Origin: RGIG3528 sp045629005
GTDB lineage: Bacteria; Bacillota; Clostridia; Lachnospirales; Lachnospiraceae
NCBI GenBank assembly: GCA_045629005.1
Contig: JAZQQJ010000027.1
Span: 14,603 to 78,602 of the forward strand
Length of the DNA: 64,000 nt
Direction: 5' to 3'
Below, piece after piece: positions 18,261-26,179 of this stretch (the stretch's first letter is position 1; every line of letters starts with the position of its first letter). The notes below the pieces were generated by a model. That model was not told where the DNA came from and did not search any database. It saw nothing but the letters and a program-made list of their open reading frames with translations. Position numbers and translations under genes: made by a program.

Positions 18261-20672
18261 ATGATAAAGAGACCGGTAATTCTTATTTTTATCTCAGTTG
18301 TTGTGGGGATTATTCTGGGCGAGACTGTCAGAGGGTGGTTATATGCGATTATTACGGTATATTGTCTGTTTGCCTTATTAATAATTCAGTTCTTTAAAAA
18401 ACATAACAATTTGAGGGCTTCATATTTAAAAAAGGACAAAATAAAAGGAGCCGTGGTATTTATCTGCGTGCTTCCACTTATTATGGCAGGAGCGTATGCC
18501 AGAAGCAAATCATATGAACTAAGAATAGCGAATGAACGCCATGTGTACGAAGAACTTGAAAACAAAGCTATAACAAACGTCATTCTTGAGGGAACAATAA
18601 AAAGCTATGAATCTGATGAGGACAAGCTTGTTGTGATCCTTAAGGATTGCAGGGTGAAAGCAACTGAAGAAAAATCTTTTACAGATTCAGGAGATGTGCG
18701 CGTGTATGTATCAGAGAACGAAGAGTGCCTGGTTAAAACAGGTAATGAAATCAGAGTTTACGGCAGCATAAAGCTTTACGAACATGCGACAAATCCGGGA
18801 CAGTTTGACTCGTACGAATACAATTTAAAATATGGTGTCTATGCATATATATCCGCCAAGGAATTATGGATTACAAACGAAAGAACGAATGAATATGCCA
18901 GCCTGGTTTCGAAACTCAGACTTAAGATGAAGGAGACGTTTCAGGCATTATATACCGCTGAAAACGCAGGCGTTTTAACGTCAATGCTTATTGGGGACCG
19001 TTCACTTATGGATGAGGACACCGGCTTTTTATATAAAAATGCGGGTATAAGCCATATTCTGGCTATTTCGGGGCTCCACATTTCTCTTATATGCATGGGA
19101 TTCTACACCCTTATGGAAAAAACAGCCGTCCCGAAGCATTTAAGAATCATTCTTTCAGCAGTGTTCATTGCTTTTTTTGTGATGTACGCAGGAATGGGGA
19201 TTTCTGCATTGAGAGCAGGGATTATGACATTTATTCTTCTTACCTCAAAGCTTATACGAAAGCATTATGACATGCTTTCGTCACTTTCTTTTGCAGCGTC
19301 AATTATTCTCATAATATATCCGCATGAGTTGAAGGATGCCTCCTTTATACTTTCCGTGCTTGCGGTTACGGGAGTTTATGTTGGTGAAAAACTGAAAGCA
19401 GGGATGCTTTCAGGCTGTATAATTACCCTTGTAACCTTGCCTGCTGTTCTTTGGTTTTTCTTTGAAACTTCTATATATGGTCCGATTACCAATATTGTTG
19501 TTCTGCCAATCTGCTCTGCCCTTCTTATATTCGGACTTATGTCAGGTGTGCTTGGAATGGTTTCGCTTCCTTTGGGCGGAATGCTTGCGGGAGTGACACA
19601 TCTTATTCTGAAATTTATCGGGGGTGTCGGAAAAGTCATTTCAAGTTTGCCGTATTCATACATCTGTACCGGAAGACCTTCCGTGTGGAAAGTCTTTATT
19701 TACTATTCTGCAATTTTAGGCACTTTCCTTGTACTTTACCGGAAAAAAGATGAAGAAAAAAACAAAATCCACCCCGGTGCACTTCTTAAAAGTATTCCTG
19801 TTATATTTTTGGCAATTGTTATTCTTTGTTCACCCGGGAAGAAGTCTGAAATGGCCTTTCTTGATGTTGGACAGGGGGATTCGTTTGTATTTCTAAGCGG
19901 ATATGAAAGCATCGTTGTGGATAATGGGAGCAGTGACCGAAGTAGCGTAGGAAAGTATGTTTTGTCTCCTTACCTGAAATATAACGGTATGACTGTAATT
20001 GACTATTTTATTGTTACGCATACAGACGACGACCATATAAACGGACTTAAAGAAATACTTGAGAATATGGACCGGACTTCAGGAAATTACGGAGCACATT
20101 ATAAGGGCAACATATCGGTCAAAAATCTTATTCTGCCGACAGTACGCGTGAAAGGGAAAGCATATATTGAATTGGAAAGGCTCGCTGAAGAAAAGTGCGT
20201 AAACGTGATTTATTCAAAGCAGGGACACAGCATTGAAACATACGACAGAAAGGCCGATTTTTTGTGCCTTGCACCTAAAGAAGCAGGCAAGTCCGAAAAC
20301 GGAACGTCACTTGTTTACAAGCTTGAAACACATAATTATACGGTTTTCCTAATGGGAGATGCTGATAAAAAAGAGGAGGAAGCAGTAATCATTGAACTTG
20401 AAAGAATAAACTACAAAACCGAAGCAAGTAAAACAGTAATTCTCAAGGTCGGTCATCATGGTAGCAAAACATCATCATCACAGGACTTTATAAACTACAT
20501 CAGACCTGATTTCTCAGTTATTTCCTGTGGAAAAAACAACAGATACGGACATCCTGCACAGGAAATTGTTGAACGCCTGACTGAAATGAAATCACAGATA
20601 TACTGTACAATGACGAACAACGCAATTTTGGTGAGAAAAAGAACAGGGAGAGGTCACCATCCGGATGGATAA
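18261..20672 (+). CDS. comEC: ComEC/Rec2 DNA uptake channel
   Basis: Polytopic membrane protein that brings single-stranded DNA into the cytoplasm. Order: two N-terminal membrane helices, an outside OB-like region (about 60-210), the Competence domain with ISGLHISL and several helices (about 230-500), and a metallo-beta-lactamase-like C-terminal domain. The latter has DVGQGDSFVF, THTDDDHINGL and KVGHHGSKTSS. Length 803 is full. It is in an operon with comEA. Competence gene comF and pilus genes are not nearby. Confidence 0.93.
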   Translation: MIKRPVILIFISVVVGIILGETVRGWLYAIITVYCLFALLIIQFFKKHNNLRASYLKKDKIKGAVVFICVLPLIMAGAYARSKSYELRIANERHVYEELENKAITNVILEGTIKSYESDEDKLVVILKDCRVKATEEKSFTDSGDVRVYVSENEECLVKTGNEIRVYGSIKLYEHATNPGQFDSYEYNLKYGVYAYISAKELWITNERTNEYASLVSKLRLKMKETFQALYTAENAGVLTSMLIGDRSLMDEDTGFLYKNAGISHILAISGLHISLICMGFYTLMEKTAVPKHLRIILSAVFIAFFVMYAGMGISALRAGIMTFILLTSKLIRKHYDMLSSLSFAASIILIIYPHELKDASFILSVLAVTGVYVGEKLKAGMLSGCIITLVTLPAVLWFFFETSIYGPITNIVVLPICSALLIFGLMSGVLGMVSLPLGGMLAGVTHLILKFIGGVGKVISSLPYSYICTGRPSVWKVFIYYSAILGTFLVLYRKKDEEKNKIHPGALLKSIPVIFLAIVILCSPGKKSEMAFLDVGQGDSFVFLSGYESIVVDNGSSDRSSVGKYVLSPYLKYNGMTVIDYFIVTHTDDDHINGLKEILENMDRTSGNYGAHYKGNISVKNLILPTVRVKGKAYIELERLAEEKCVNVIYSKQGHSIETYDRKADFLCLAPKEAGKSENGTSLVYKLETHNYTVFLMGDADKKEEEAVIIELERINYKTEASKTVILKVGHHGSKTSSSQDFINYIRPDFSVISCGKNNRYGHPAQEIVERLTEMKSQIYCTMTNNAILVRKRTGRGHHPDG

Positions 20673-20712
20673 TGAACAATGGTGGCGTATATGATATTAT
20701 GATAATTGATAG

Positions 20713-20871
20713 GAGGAAGAAACTTATAGCGGAAAGATTACATTGCGCTTTTCTCCTGAAGAACATAAACGAGCAGCTTTTTTAGCTAAACTTGAAGGTG
20801 TAAGCTTAAACCAATACATAAATGATGCTATTGTATTCAGAAATGCACAACTATTTGGAGAAAAAGCATAA
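20713..20871 (+). pseudogene. HicB-type antitoxin remnant (C-terminal piece)
   Basis: An open frame of 52 codons after an in-frame TAG at 20710, with no start codon near its beginning. It reads YSGKITLRFSPEEHKRAAF and then GVSLNQYINDAI, which is the DNA-binding C-terminal signature of HicB family antitoxins. The N-terminal RNase H-like half and any hicA toxin are missing. An AGGAGG at 20711-20716 lies next to it but no start codon follows at the right distance. Best read as a decayed fragment between comEC and the AIM24-like gene. Confidence 0.6.
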
Positions 20872-20899
20872 TATTTCTATTTGATACTCAGTTGAGTTC

Positions 20900-20928
20900 T
20901 TGCAATTATTTTTCTTTTTTGTTATATT
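20900..20928 (+). promoter_or_regulatory. Promoter of the AIM24-like gene
   Basis: TTGCAA (20900-20905), 17-nt T-rich spacer, TATATT (20923-20928). Confidence 0.6.
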
Positions 20929-20961
20929 TTAACTACAAATTATTATTTCGGAGGAAAACAT

Positions 20962-21642
20962 ATGACATACGAGATTAAAGGTACTCCCCTTCCTGTTGTT
21001 GAGGTTAAGCTTGACGCAAATGAATCAATTGCCTGCGAAGGCGGTGCAATGAGCTGGATGACTTCAAACATGGAAATGTCAACTGAGTCCGGTGGTATCG
21101 GAAAGCTTTTTTCAAAGGCATTTTCCGGTGAACGTCTTTTTACAAATCTCTATACCGCAAAGGATGGAGAGGGCACAATAGCTTTTGCATCCAGTTTTCC
21201 GGGAAATATTATTGCTCTTGATATTAAGCCCGGTCAGGAGGTCATTTGCCAAAAGTCGTCCTATCTTGCATCCACACCGGGTGTTGAACTTTCGATACAT
21301 TTTCAGAAAAAGCTCGGTGCAGGCTTCTTTGGTGGTGAAGGTTTCATTATGCAGAAACTTTCCGGTAATGGAACAGCATTTATAGAAATTGACGGAAGTG
21401 TTGTAGAAAAGCAGCTTGCAGCAGGAGAAAGGATTGTTATTGATACAGGTTATCTTGCTATGATGGATGCTACATGTTCCATGGATGTTGTAACAGTTAA
21501 GGGAATTAAAAATATGTTCCTTGGCGGAGAAGGATTCTTCAATACAGTTGTTACCGGCCCCGGTAAGGTTTTACTTCAGACAATGCCTGCATCACAGGTT
21601 GCAAAGAGCGTTATTCCTTACATTCCGAAGTCGGGTAATTAA
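20962..21642 (+). CDS. AIM24/TIGR00266 family protein
   Basis: A 226-residue beta-rich protein of the tryptophan RNA-binding attenuator-like fold family known as AIM24 or TIGR00266. The sequence shows the family's alternating beta pattern: an N-terminal VKLDANESIACEGGAMSWM and glycine-rich turns (LGAGFFGGEGFIMQKLSG). No signal peptide. Function in bacteria is not established. RBS GGAGG. Monocistronic, with its own promoter and terminator. Confidence 0.9.
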   Translation: MTYEIKGTPLPVVEVKLDANESIACEGGAMSWMTSNMEMSTESGGIGKLFSKAFSGERLFTNLYTAKDGEGTIAFASSFPGNIIALDIKPGQEVICQKSSYLASTPGVELSIHFQKKLGAGFFGGEGFIMQKLSGNGTAFIEIDGSVVEKQLAAGERIVIDTGYLAMMDATCSMDVVTVKGIKNMFLGGEGFFNTVVTGPGKVLLQTMPASQVAKSVIPYIPKSGN

Positions 21643-21664
21643 ATTTAAATATTACAATAATACG

Positions 21665-21689
21665 GAGGCTGTGAAAACAGCCTCTTTTT
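21665..21689 (+). terminator. Terminator of the AIM24-like gene
   Basis: 8-bp stem GAGGCTGT/ACAGCCTC, GAAA loop, TTTTT. Confidence 0.9.
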
Positions 21690-21812
21690 ACGTGAACAGC
21701 AGGCTTTGCAGGCTTTGTGAAGGGCTATTGACAGACATTGAAAATAAAGTGATTATTGTCTTTAATTGTTCAAATAAGTATGATAAACTCAAGAAACAAT
21801 TTGGAGGCTCAA

Positions 21813-23804
21813 ATGAAAAAGAGGGTTTATTTTTTACTGACTGTACTTACAGCCGCAACACTGTTTACTGCATGCGAAAATGGTAATAAATCAAATGTAA
21901 CTTCTGTTCCGACGACAACAGAAATGCCTGTGGCCGCACCATCGGATGTTCCGGTAGCGACTTCCACACCGACTGATATTCCTGTGACACCTACGGATAC
22001 ACCTGTTCCGACGGCTACACCCACTCCTTACAATCCTGTTCGTTTTACAAGGCAGGCTGAAGATCTGGACAGAGGGCTTGTTGCTGTAGAGGGTGACATT
22101 TGTAAGGGAACGGTTGTCAGCTGGAGGATTCTCGGAACTGATGCTGATGATATGAAATTTACGCTTTCACGTAATGGGGAGATTATTGCGGAAGCCCTTA
22201 CCGGAAGCTGCTTTAATGACATAAACGGTAAAACAGGTGATGAATACTGCCTTTCTGTTGTTTCAAGCGGTCCTGTTTCCGATAATGCTAAAACAGCAAC
22301 ATGTACTGCCGTAAAGGAGTACATTAATGTTCCGATTCAGGTGCCGGCAGACGATACACTCCGTATGGGCGGGACATGTTCATACTTTGCCAATGATGCA
22401 AGTGTCGGGGATGTAGACGGCGATGGTGAATACGAAATCATTTTAAAATGGGATCCTGATAACTCAAAGGACAATTCCCAGAACGGTATTACAGGACGAG
22501 TATATATCGATTGCTATAAGCTTGACGGAACGATGCTTTGGCGTATTAATCTCGGTGAAAATATAAGAGCCGGGGCACACTATACCCAGTTTATGGTTTA
22601 TGATTTTGACGGTGACGGCAAAGCAGAAATGATTTGTAAGACGGGTGACGGTTCTATTGACGGTCAGGGTAACGTCATCGGTAATGAAAAAGCAGTTTAC
22701 CTTAATACAACGCTAGGAAAGATTTTAAGAGGAGATGAGTACCTTACTCTCTTTGACGGAGAAACCGGTGTCGCTCTCGATACTATCAATTTTGAGCCTG
22801 AAAGAGGTAAAATAGATTCATGGGGAGATGCTTCGGGAAACCGTTCAGAGAGATATCTTGGCGCGGTTGCTTACCTCGACGGAAAAACTCCTTCATGTAT
22901 AATGAGCCGCGGATATTATGCACGTACAGCAATATGTGCTTATAATGTGGTCGATAAAAAACTTCAGATGATTTGGAAATTCGATACCGACAGCAGCGAA
23001 GAACTTAAGCAGTATATGGGGCAGGGAAACCACAATCTTGCTGTTGCCGATGTGGACGGTGATGGTTTTGATGAACTTTGCTTCGGCCAGCTTACAATTG
23101 ATGAGGACGGTACTGCCAAAGCCTGCACCGGACTCGGACATGGCGATGCGATGCATGTCGGTGACCTTGTTTTGGATCATCCCGGAGTAGAAGCATGGAG
23201 CTGCCTTGAAGGTGCACACGGAGCAGTTTTATGGAATCCCTGTGATGCAGATGTCCTTCACAGAATCAATGCTTCAGGAGATACCGGACGTGGCACGACA
23301 GGCAACTTTGTTGCGGGAAACAGATGCTATGAGTTCGTTTCATCCGAAAGCAGGGATGTTTATGACAGTGACTTTAATGTTGTTGCGACATGGCCTGAAA
23401 AGTCCAGTGTAAACTACGCTGTTTACTGGGACGATGACCTTGAACACGAAGTGGGCGATGGCACCAGAGTTTATGCAATTGATGGTGCAATACTTTTAAA
23501 TGCTGAAGGGTGCGTAAAGATTAACGGTACGAAGTCAAACACATCGCTTACAGCCGATATTCTGGGAGACTGGAGAGAAGAGATTATTCTTCCTTCCGAG
23601 GACAGAACATCGCTTAGAATATATATATCTCCTTATGCTACAGAAGTGAGCACGTTTACCCTGATGCATGACACCCAGTACAGATGTCAGGTGGCATCAC
23701 AGAACGTTGCTTACAATCAGGGAGCGCTTACAAGCTTTTTCCTCGGAACAGGCTTTGACCTTCCTGAAAAGCCCGATATTTACATTGTATCGGTTCAAGA
23801 ATGA
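21813..23804 (+). CDS. Rhamnogalacturonan lyase-like lipoprotein (PL11)
   Basis: Predicted pectin lyase cutting the rhamnogalacturonan I backbone outside the cell. Lipoprotein signal at residues 1-21 with a lipobox-like LFTAC, then a Pro/Thr-rich linker (about 30-75) and the PL11 body. The body contains repeated calcium-type loops (DVDGDGEYE, DFDGDGKAE, DVDGDGFDE) and GRGTTGNF, characteristic of YesW/YesX-type beta-propeller lyases. ATG 21813 follows TTGGAGG; an in-frame ATG at 21756 has no site. The next gene is another lipoprotein with the same kind of linker, so the pair may act together on plant polysaccharide. Product is 663 residues. Confidence 0.9.
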   Translation: MKKRVYFLLTVLTAATLFTACENGNKSNVTSVPTTTEMPVAAPSDVPVATSTPTDIPVTPTDTPVPTATPTPYNPVRFTRQAEDLDRGLVAVEGDICKGTVVSWRILGTDADDMKFTLSRNGEIIAEALTGSCFNDINGKTGDEYCLSVVSSGPVSDNAKTATCTAVKEYINVPIQVPADDTLRMGGTCSYFANDASVGDVDGDGEYEIILKWDPDNSKDNSQNGITGRVYIDCYKLDGTMLWRINLGENIRAGAHYTQFMVYDFDGDGKAEMICKTGDGSIDGQGNVIGNEKAVYLNTTLGKILRGDEYLTLFDGETGVALDTINFEPERGKIDSWGDASGNRSERYLGAVAYLDGKTPSCIMSRGYYARTAICAYNVVDKKLQMIWKFDTDSSEELKQYMGQGNHNLAVADVDGDGFDELCFGQLTIDEDGTAKACTGLGHGDAMHVGDLVLDHPGVEAWSCLEGAHGAVLWNPCDADVLHRINASGDTGRGTTGNFVAGNRCYEFVSSESRDVYDSDFNVVATWPEKSSVNYAVYWDDDLEHEVGDGTRVYAIDGAILLNAEGCVKINGTKSNTSLTADILGDWREEIILPSEDRTSLRIYISPYATEVSTFTLMHDTQYRCQVASQNVAYNQGALTSFFLGTGFDLPEKPDIYIVSVQE

Positions 23805-23825
23805 TTTTTGAAAGCGACATGAATA

Positions 23826-25067
23826 ATGAAACAGTTTTTCGATAGTTACTTTAATAAAAATGTTGGAAGAGCAGTATGTATTATTGCTCTTCTGACCTTT
23901 TTTATGCTTACAGGGTGTATTAACGGAGAGAACGTAATAACCAATCCGAGTCCTACCGGGGCAGTGCAAACGATTCCTACTGAGACGCCTAGAAACACTT
24001 CTATTCCTACAGAAACGGTCCCGACAGAAAACCCGACACCGACACCGACGCTGACACCAACACCAACACCAACGTTAACTCCCGTTCCGCACATTCCTGC
24101 AGAGGAAATGTTCAGCGAAACATATTTTGCCATAATTAAAGAGCGTTTGCAGACATATACCGATGATGTTGTAAAGGACACGCTTGTTAATTCCGAATTT
24201 GCAAGCTATAAAACTCCTTATAATGCTTCCGATTACTATGATTACAATATTGCCGATGACAGCATTGTATTTCACTTTGCAGAAAATACGCTTACCGGGG
24301 CAGAACATCCTGCGTTCGATTATTATTGCGACTTGGACGAAGCACTTGCCTTTATGTATTACAATACAGACGGTACTGTGCGCTACACAAAGAACATTCG
24401 CGAACTTGACCCGAATGCAAAAATGATTGCTCTTACGTATGATGACGGACCGAATCCGGATGTTGAAAAGCAGCTTATCGAAATATATGAAAGGCATGGC
24501 CAACGTGCAACATTCTTTGTTATGGCACAGAAGCTCGGGACACCTGAAAACGATGAGTCTGTAAAAAATCTCCTTGCCGCAGGACATGAGGTGGAATCAC
24601 ACGAGTACAGCCATGTCTATTTTAACCAGGAAACATTGGATTATGAGACGGTTTGGACTGAGTTAAATAAGGCAAATCTTATCCTTGCAGGACTTACAGG
24701 ACATACACCTGAGTTTGTACGTCTTCCGGGTGGCTGCAGCAAGGATTACTTCACAAACTTCCCGCTTCCGAGAGTGGGTTGGGCGTGGGGCGCTTTGGAT
24801 TGGGAAAACCGTTCTTTAAAGAGCGGAGAATCAAAGGATGATATGTATAAGAGAAAAGCACAGGAAACGTTTGATAACGTTACCGGACATGCTTCCGATG
24901 GTTTTATAATTCTAATGCATTCCACTTATGCTGAAGCACCCGAAGCAACAGAAAGGATTCTTACCGAACTCGAAAGCAGGGGCTTTTTGTGTGTAACACT
25001 TGAAGAATTGTTTTACTACAAAGGAATTACGCCCGAAAACGGTGTAAGCTACGGAATAGTGAGATAA
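23826..25067 (+). CDS. Polysaccharide deacetylase (NodB/CE4) lipoprotein
   Basis: Metal-dependent deacetylase of surface or plant polysaccharide. The lipobox MLTGC at about residue 31 follows a membrane helix. A Thr-Pro repeat linker spans about 45-87. An unassigned segment (about 90-195) precedes the NodB domain. Catalytic motifs are visible: TYDDGPNPD (motif 1), SHEYSH (motif 2), RLPGG (motif 3), LDWEN and ILMHS (motif 5). It lies 21 nt after the PL11 gene and probably shares its transcript. Whether the target is peptidoglycan, xylan or pectin is not clear. Confidence 0.9.
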   Translation: MKQFFDSYFNKNVGRAVCIIALLTFFMLTGCINGENVITNPSPTGAVQTIPTETPRNTSIPTETVPTENPTPTPTLTPTPTPTLTPVPHIPAEEMFSETYFAIIKERLQTYTDDVVKDTLVNSEFASYKTPYNASDYYDYNIADDSIVFHFAENTLTGAEHPAFDYYCDLDEALAFMYYNTDGTVRYTKNIRELDPNAKMIALTYDDGPNPDVEKQLIEIYERHGQRATFFVMAQKLGTPENDESVKNLLAAGHEVESHEYSHVYFNQETLDYETVWTELNKANLILAGLTGHTPEFVRLPGGCSKDYFTNFPLPRVGWAWGALDWENRSLKSGESKDDMYKRKAQETFDNVTGHASDGFIILMHSTYAEAPEATERILTELESRGFLCVTLEELFYYKGITPENGVSYGIVR

Positions 25068-25073
25068 TACTTT

Positions 25074-25108
25074 GGAGCTGTGGAGGTCTGACTTCCACAG
25101 CCTCTTTA
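25074..25108 (+). terminator. Terminator after the deacetylase gene
   Basis: Imperfect stem (CTGTGGA with TCCACAG plus flanking pairs) followed by CTCTTTA, a weak U-tract. Confidence 0.55.
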
Positions 25109-25133
25109 CTTTCTATGGAACGTGTTGTATAAT
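25105..25133 (+). promoter_or_regulatory. mrp promoter
   Basis: TTTACT (25105-25110), 17 nt, perfect TATAAT (25128-25133). Confidence 0.55.
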
Positions 25134-25176
25134 TTCACCCGTTTGAGAATAAATCTAAATCAGGAGGAATATCGTA

Positions 25177-26037
25177 ATGGCTGATGAAGAAATAAAGAAC
25201 GAAGAACAGTCAGGCTGCACAGGCGACTGCTCATCCTGCAGTTCAAGCTGTTCCCAGAAACCCGAGGATATGCATGAGCCCTGCAATCAGTATTCAAGTG
25301 TTAAAAGGGTAATTGCCGTTGTATCCGGAAAGGGTGGCGTAGGAAAGTCACTTATAACAAGTAATCTTGCTGTATGCATGAATCGCAAAGGTTATAAAAC
25401 AGCAGTTCTTGATGCCGATATTACAGGGCCTTCAATTCCGAAAAGCTTTGGCATAAAGGAAAGAGCAAACGGAAACGACCAGGGAATTTTCCCTTCCGTT
25501 ACACAGAACGGCATTGAAATAATGAGCCTTAATCTGCTTCTTGATGACGAGGAGATGCCTGTTATCTGGAGAGGACCCGTTATCGCAGGAACAGTAAAAC
25601 AGTTCTGGACAGAAGTTATCTGGGGCGAAGTAGACTATATGTTTGTGGATATGCCGCCCGGAACAGGTGACGTTCCGCTTACAGTTTTCCAGAGTCTTCC
25701 CGTTGACGGAATAATTATTGTTACAAGCCCTCAGGAACTTGTATCAATGATAGTAGGTAAAGCTGTAAACATGGCAAAGGCAATGAACATTCCCATTCTT
25801 GGCATCATAGAGAACTACAGCTATGTAGAGTGCCCTGATTGCGGAAAACAAATCCCCGTTTTTGGCAAGAGCCATGCACAGGAGGTTGCTGACAAGTACC
25901 AGGTTAAGCTTCTCGGAAAACTTCCTTTGGATTATAAGGTTGCGGAAGCAGTTGACGAAGGACTTGTTGAAAGCGTTAAGCTTCAAGGCGTTGATTCAGC
26001 AGCAGACTTCATTGAAAAAGTATTTCCTGCAAAATAA
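25177..26037 (+). CDS. Mrp/NBP35-type Fe-S cluster carrier ATPase
   Basis: P-loop NTPase that carries or inserts Fe-S clusters in the cytoplasm. The N-terminal tail holds a cysteine cluster (Cys14, 18, 21, 25). The deviant Walker A is KGGVGKS, and a DMPPGTGD segment follows. A C-terminal CPDC pair forms the cluster site of the Mrp dimer. Length is 286 residues. Monocistronic with promoter and terminator. The N-terminal cysteines resemble the NBP35 subgroup more than E. coli Mrp. Confidence 0.92.
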   Translation: MADEEIKNEEQSGCTGDCSSCSSSCSQKPEDMHEPCNQYSSVKRVIAVVSGKGGVGKSLITSNLAVCMNRKGYKTAVLDADITGPSIPKSFGIKERANGNDQGIFPSVTQNGIEIMSLNLLLDDEEMPVIWRGPVIAGTVKQFWTEVIWGEVDYMFVDMPPGTGDVPLTVFQSLPVDGIIIVTSPQELVSMIVGKAVNMAKAMNIPILGIIENYSYVECPDCGKQIPVFGKSHAQEVADKYQVKLLGKLPLDYKVAEAVDEGLVESVKLQGVDSAADFIEKVFPAK

Positions 26038-26051
26038 ATAAAGAACAACCC

Positions 26052-26089
26052 GGGACATGGTGGACTTTTGAGCCATCATGTCCCTTTTT
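26052..26089 (+). terminator. mrp terminator
   Basis: 12-bp stem with one mismatch (GGGACATG.TGG and its complement), 8-9 nt loop, TTTTT. Confidence 0.9.
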
Positions 26090-26116
26090 GTACCTTTATT
26101 TTTAAAGTGAAATTCC

Positions 26117-26145
26117 TTTACTTTTCCGGGGCGGTTGGGTATAAT
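26117..26145 (+). promoter_or_regulatory. Promoter of the glycerophosphotransferase cluster
   Basis: TTTACT (26117-26122), 17 nt, TATAAT (26140-26145); same -35 variant as the mrp promoter. Confidence 0.6.
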
Positions 26146-26179
26146 CTTCATTTGGGAAAAAAGGGTTTATGGAGCAGAA

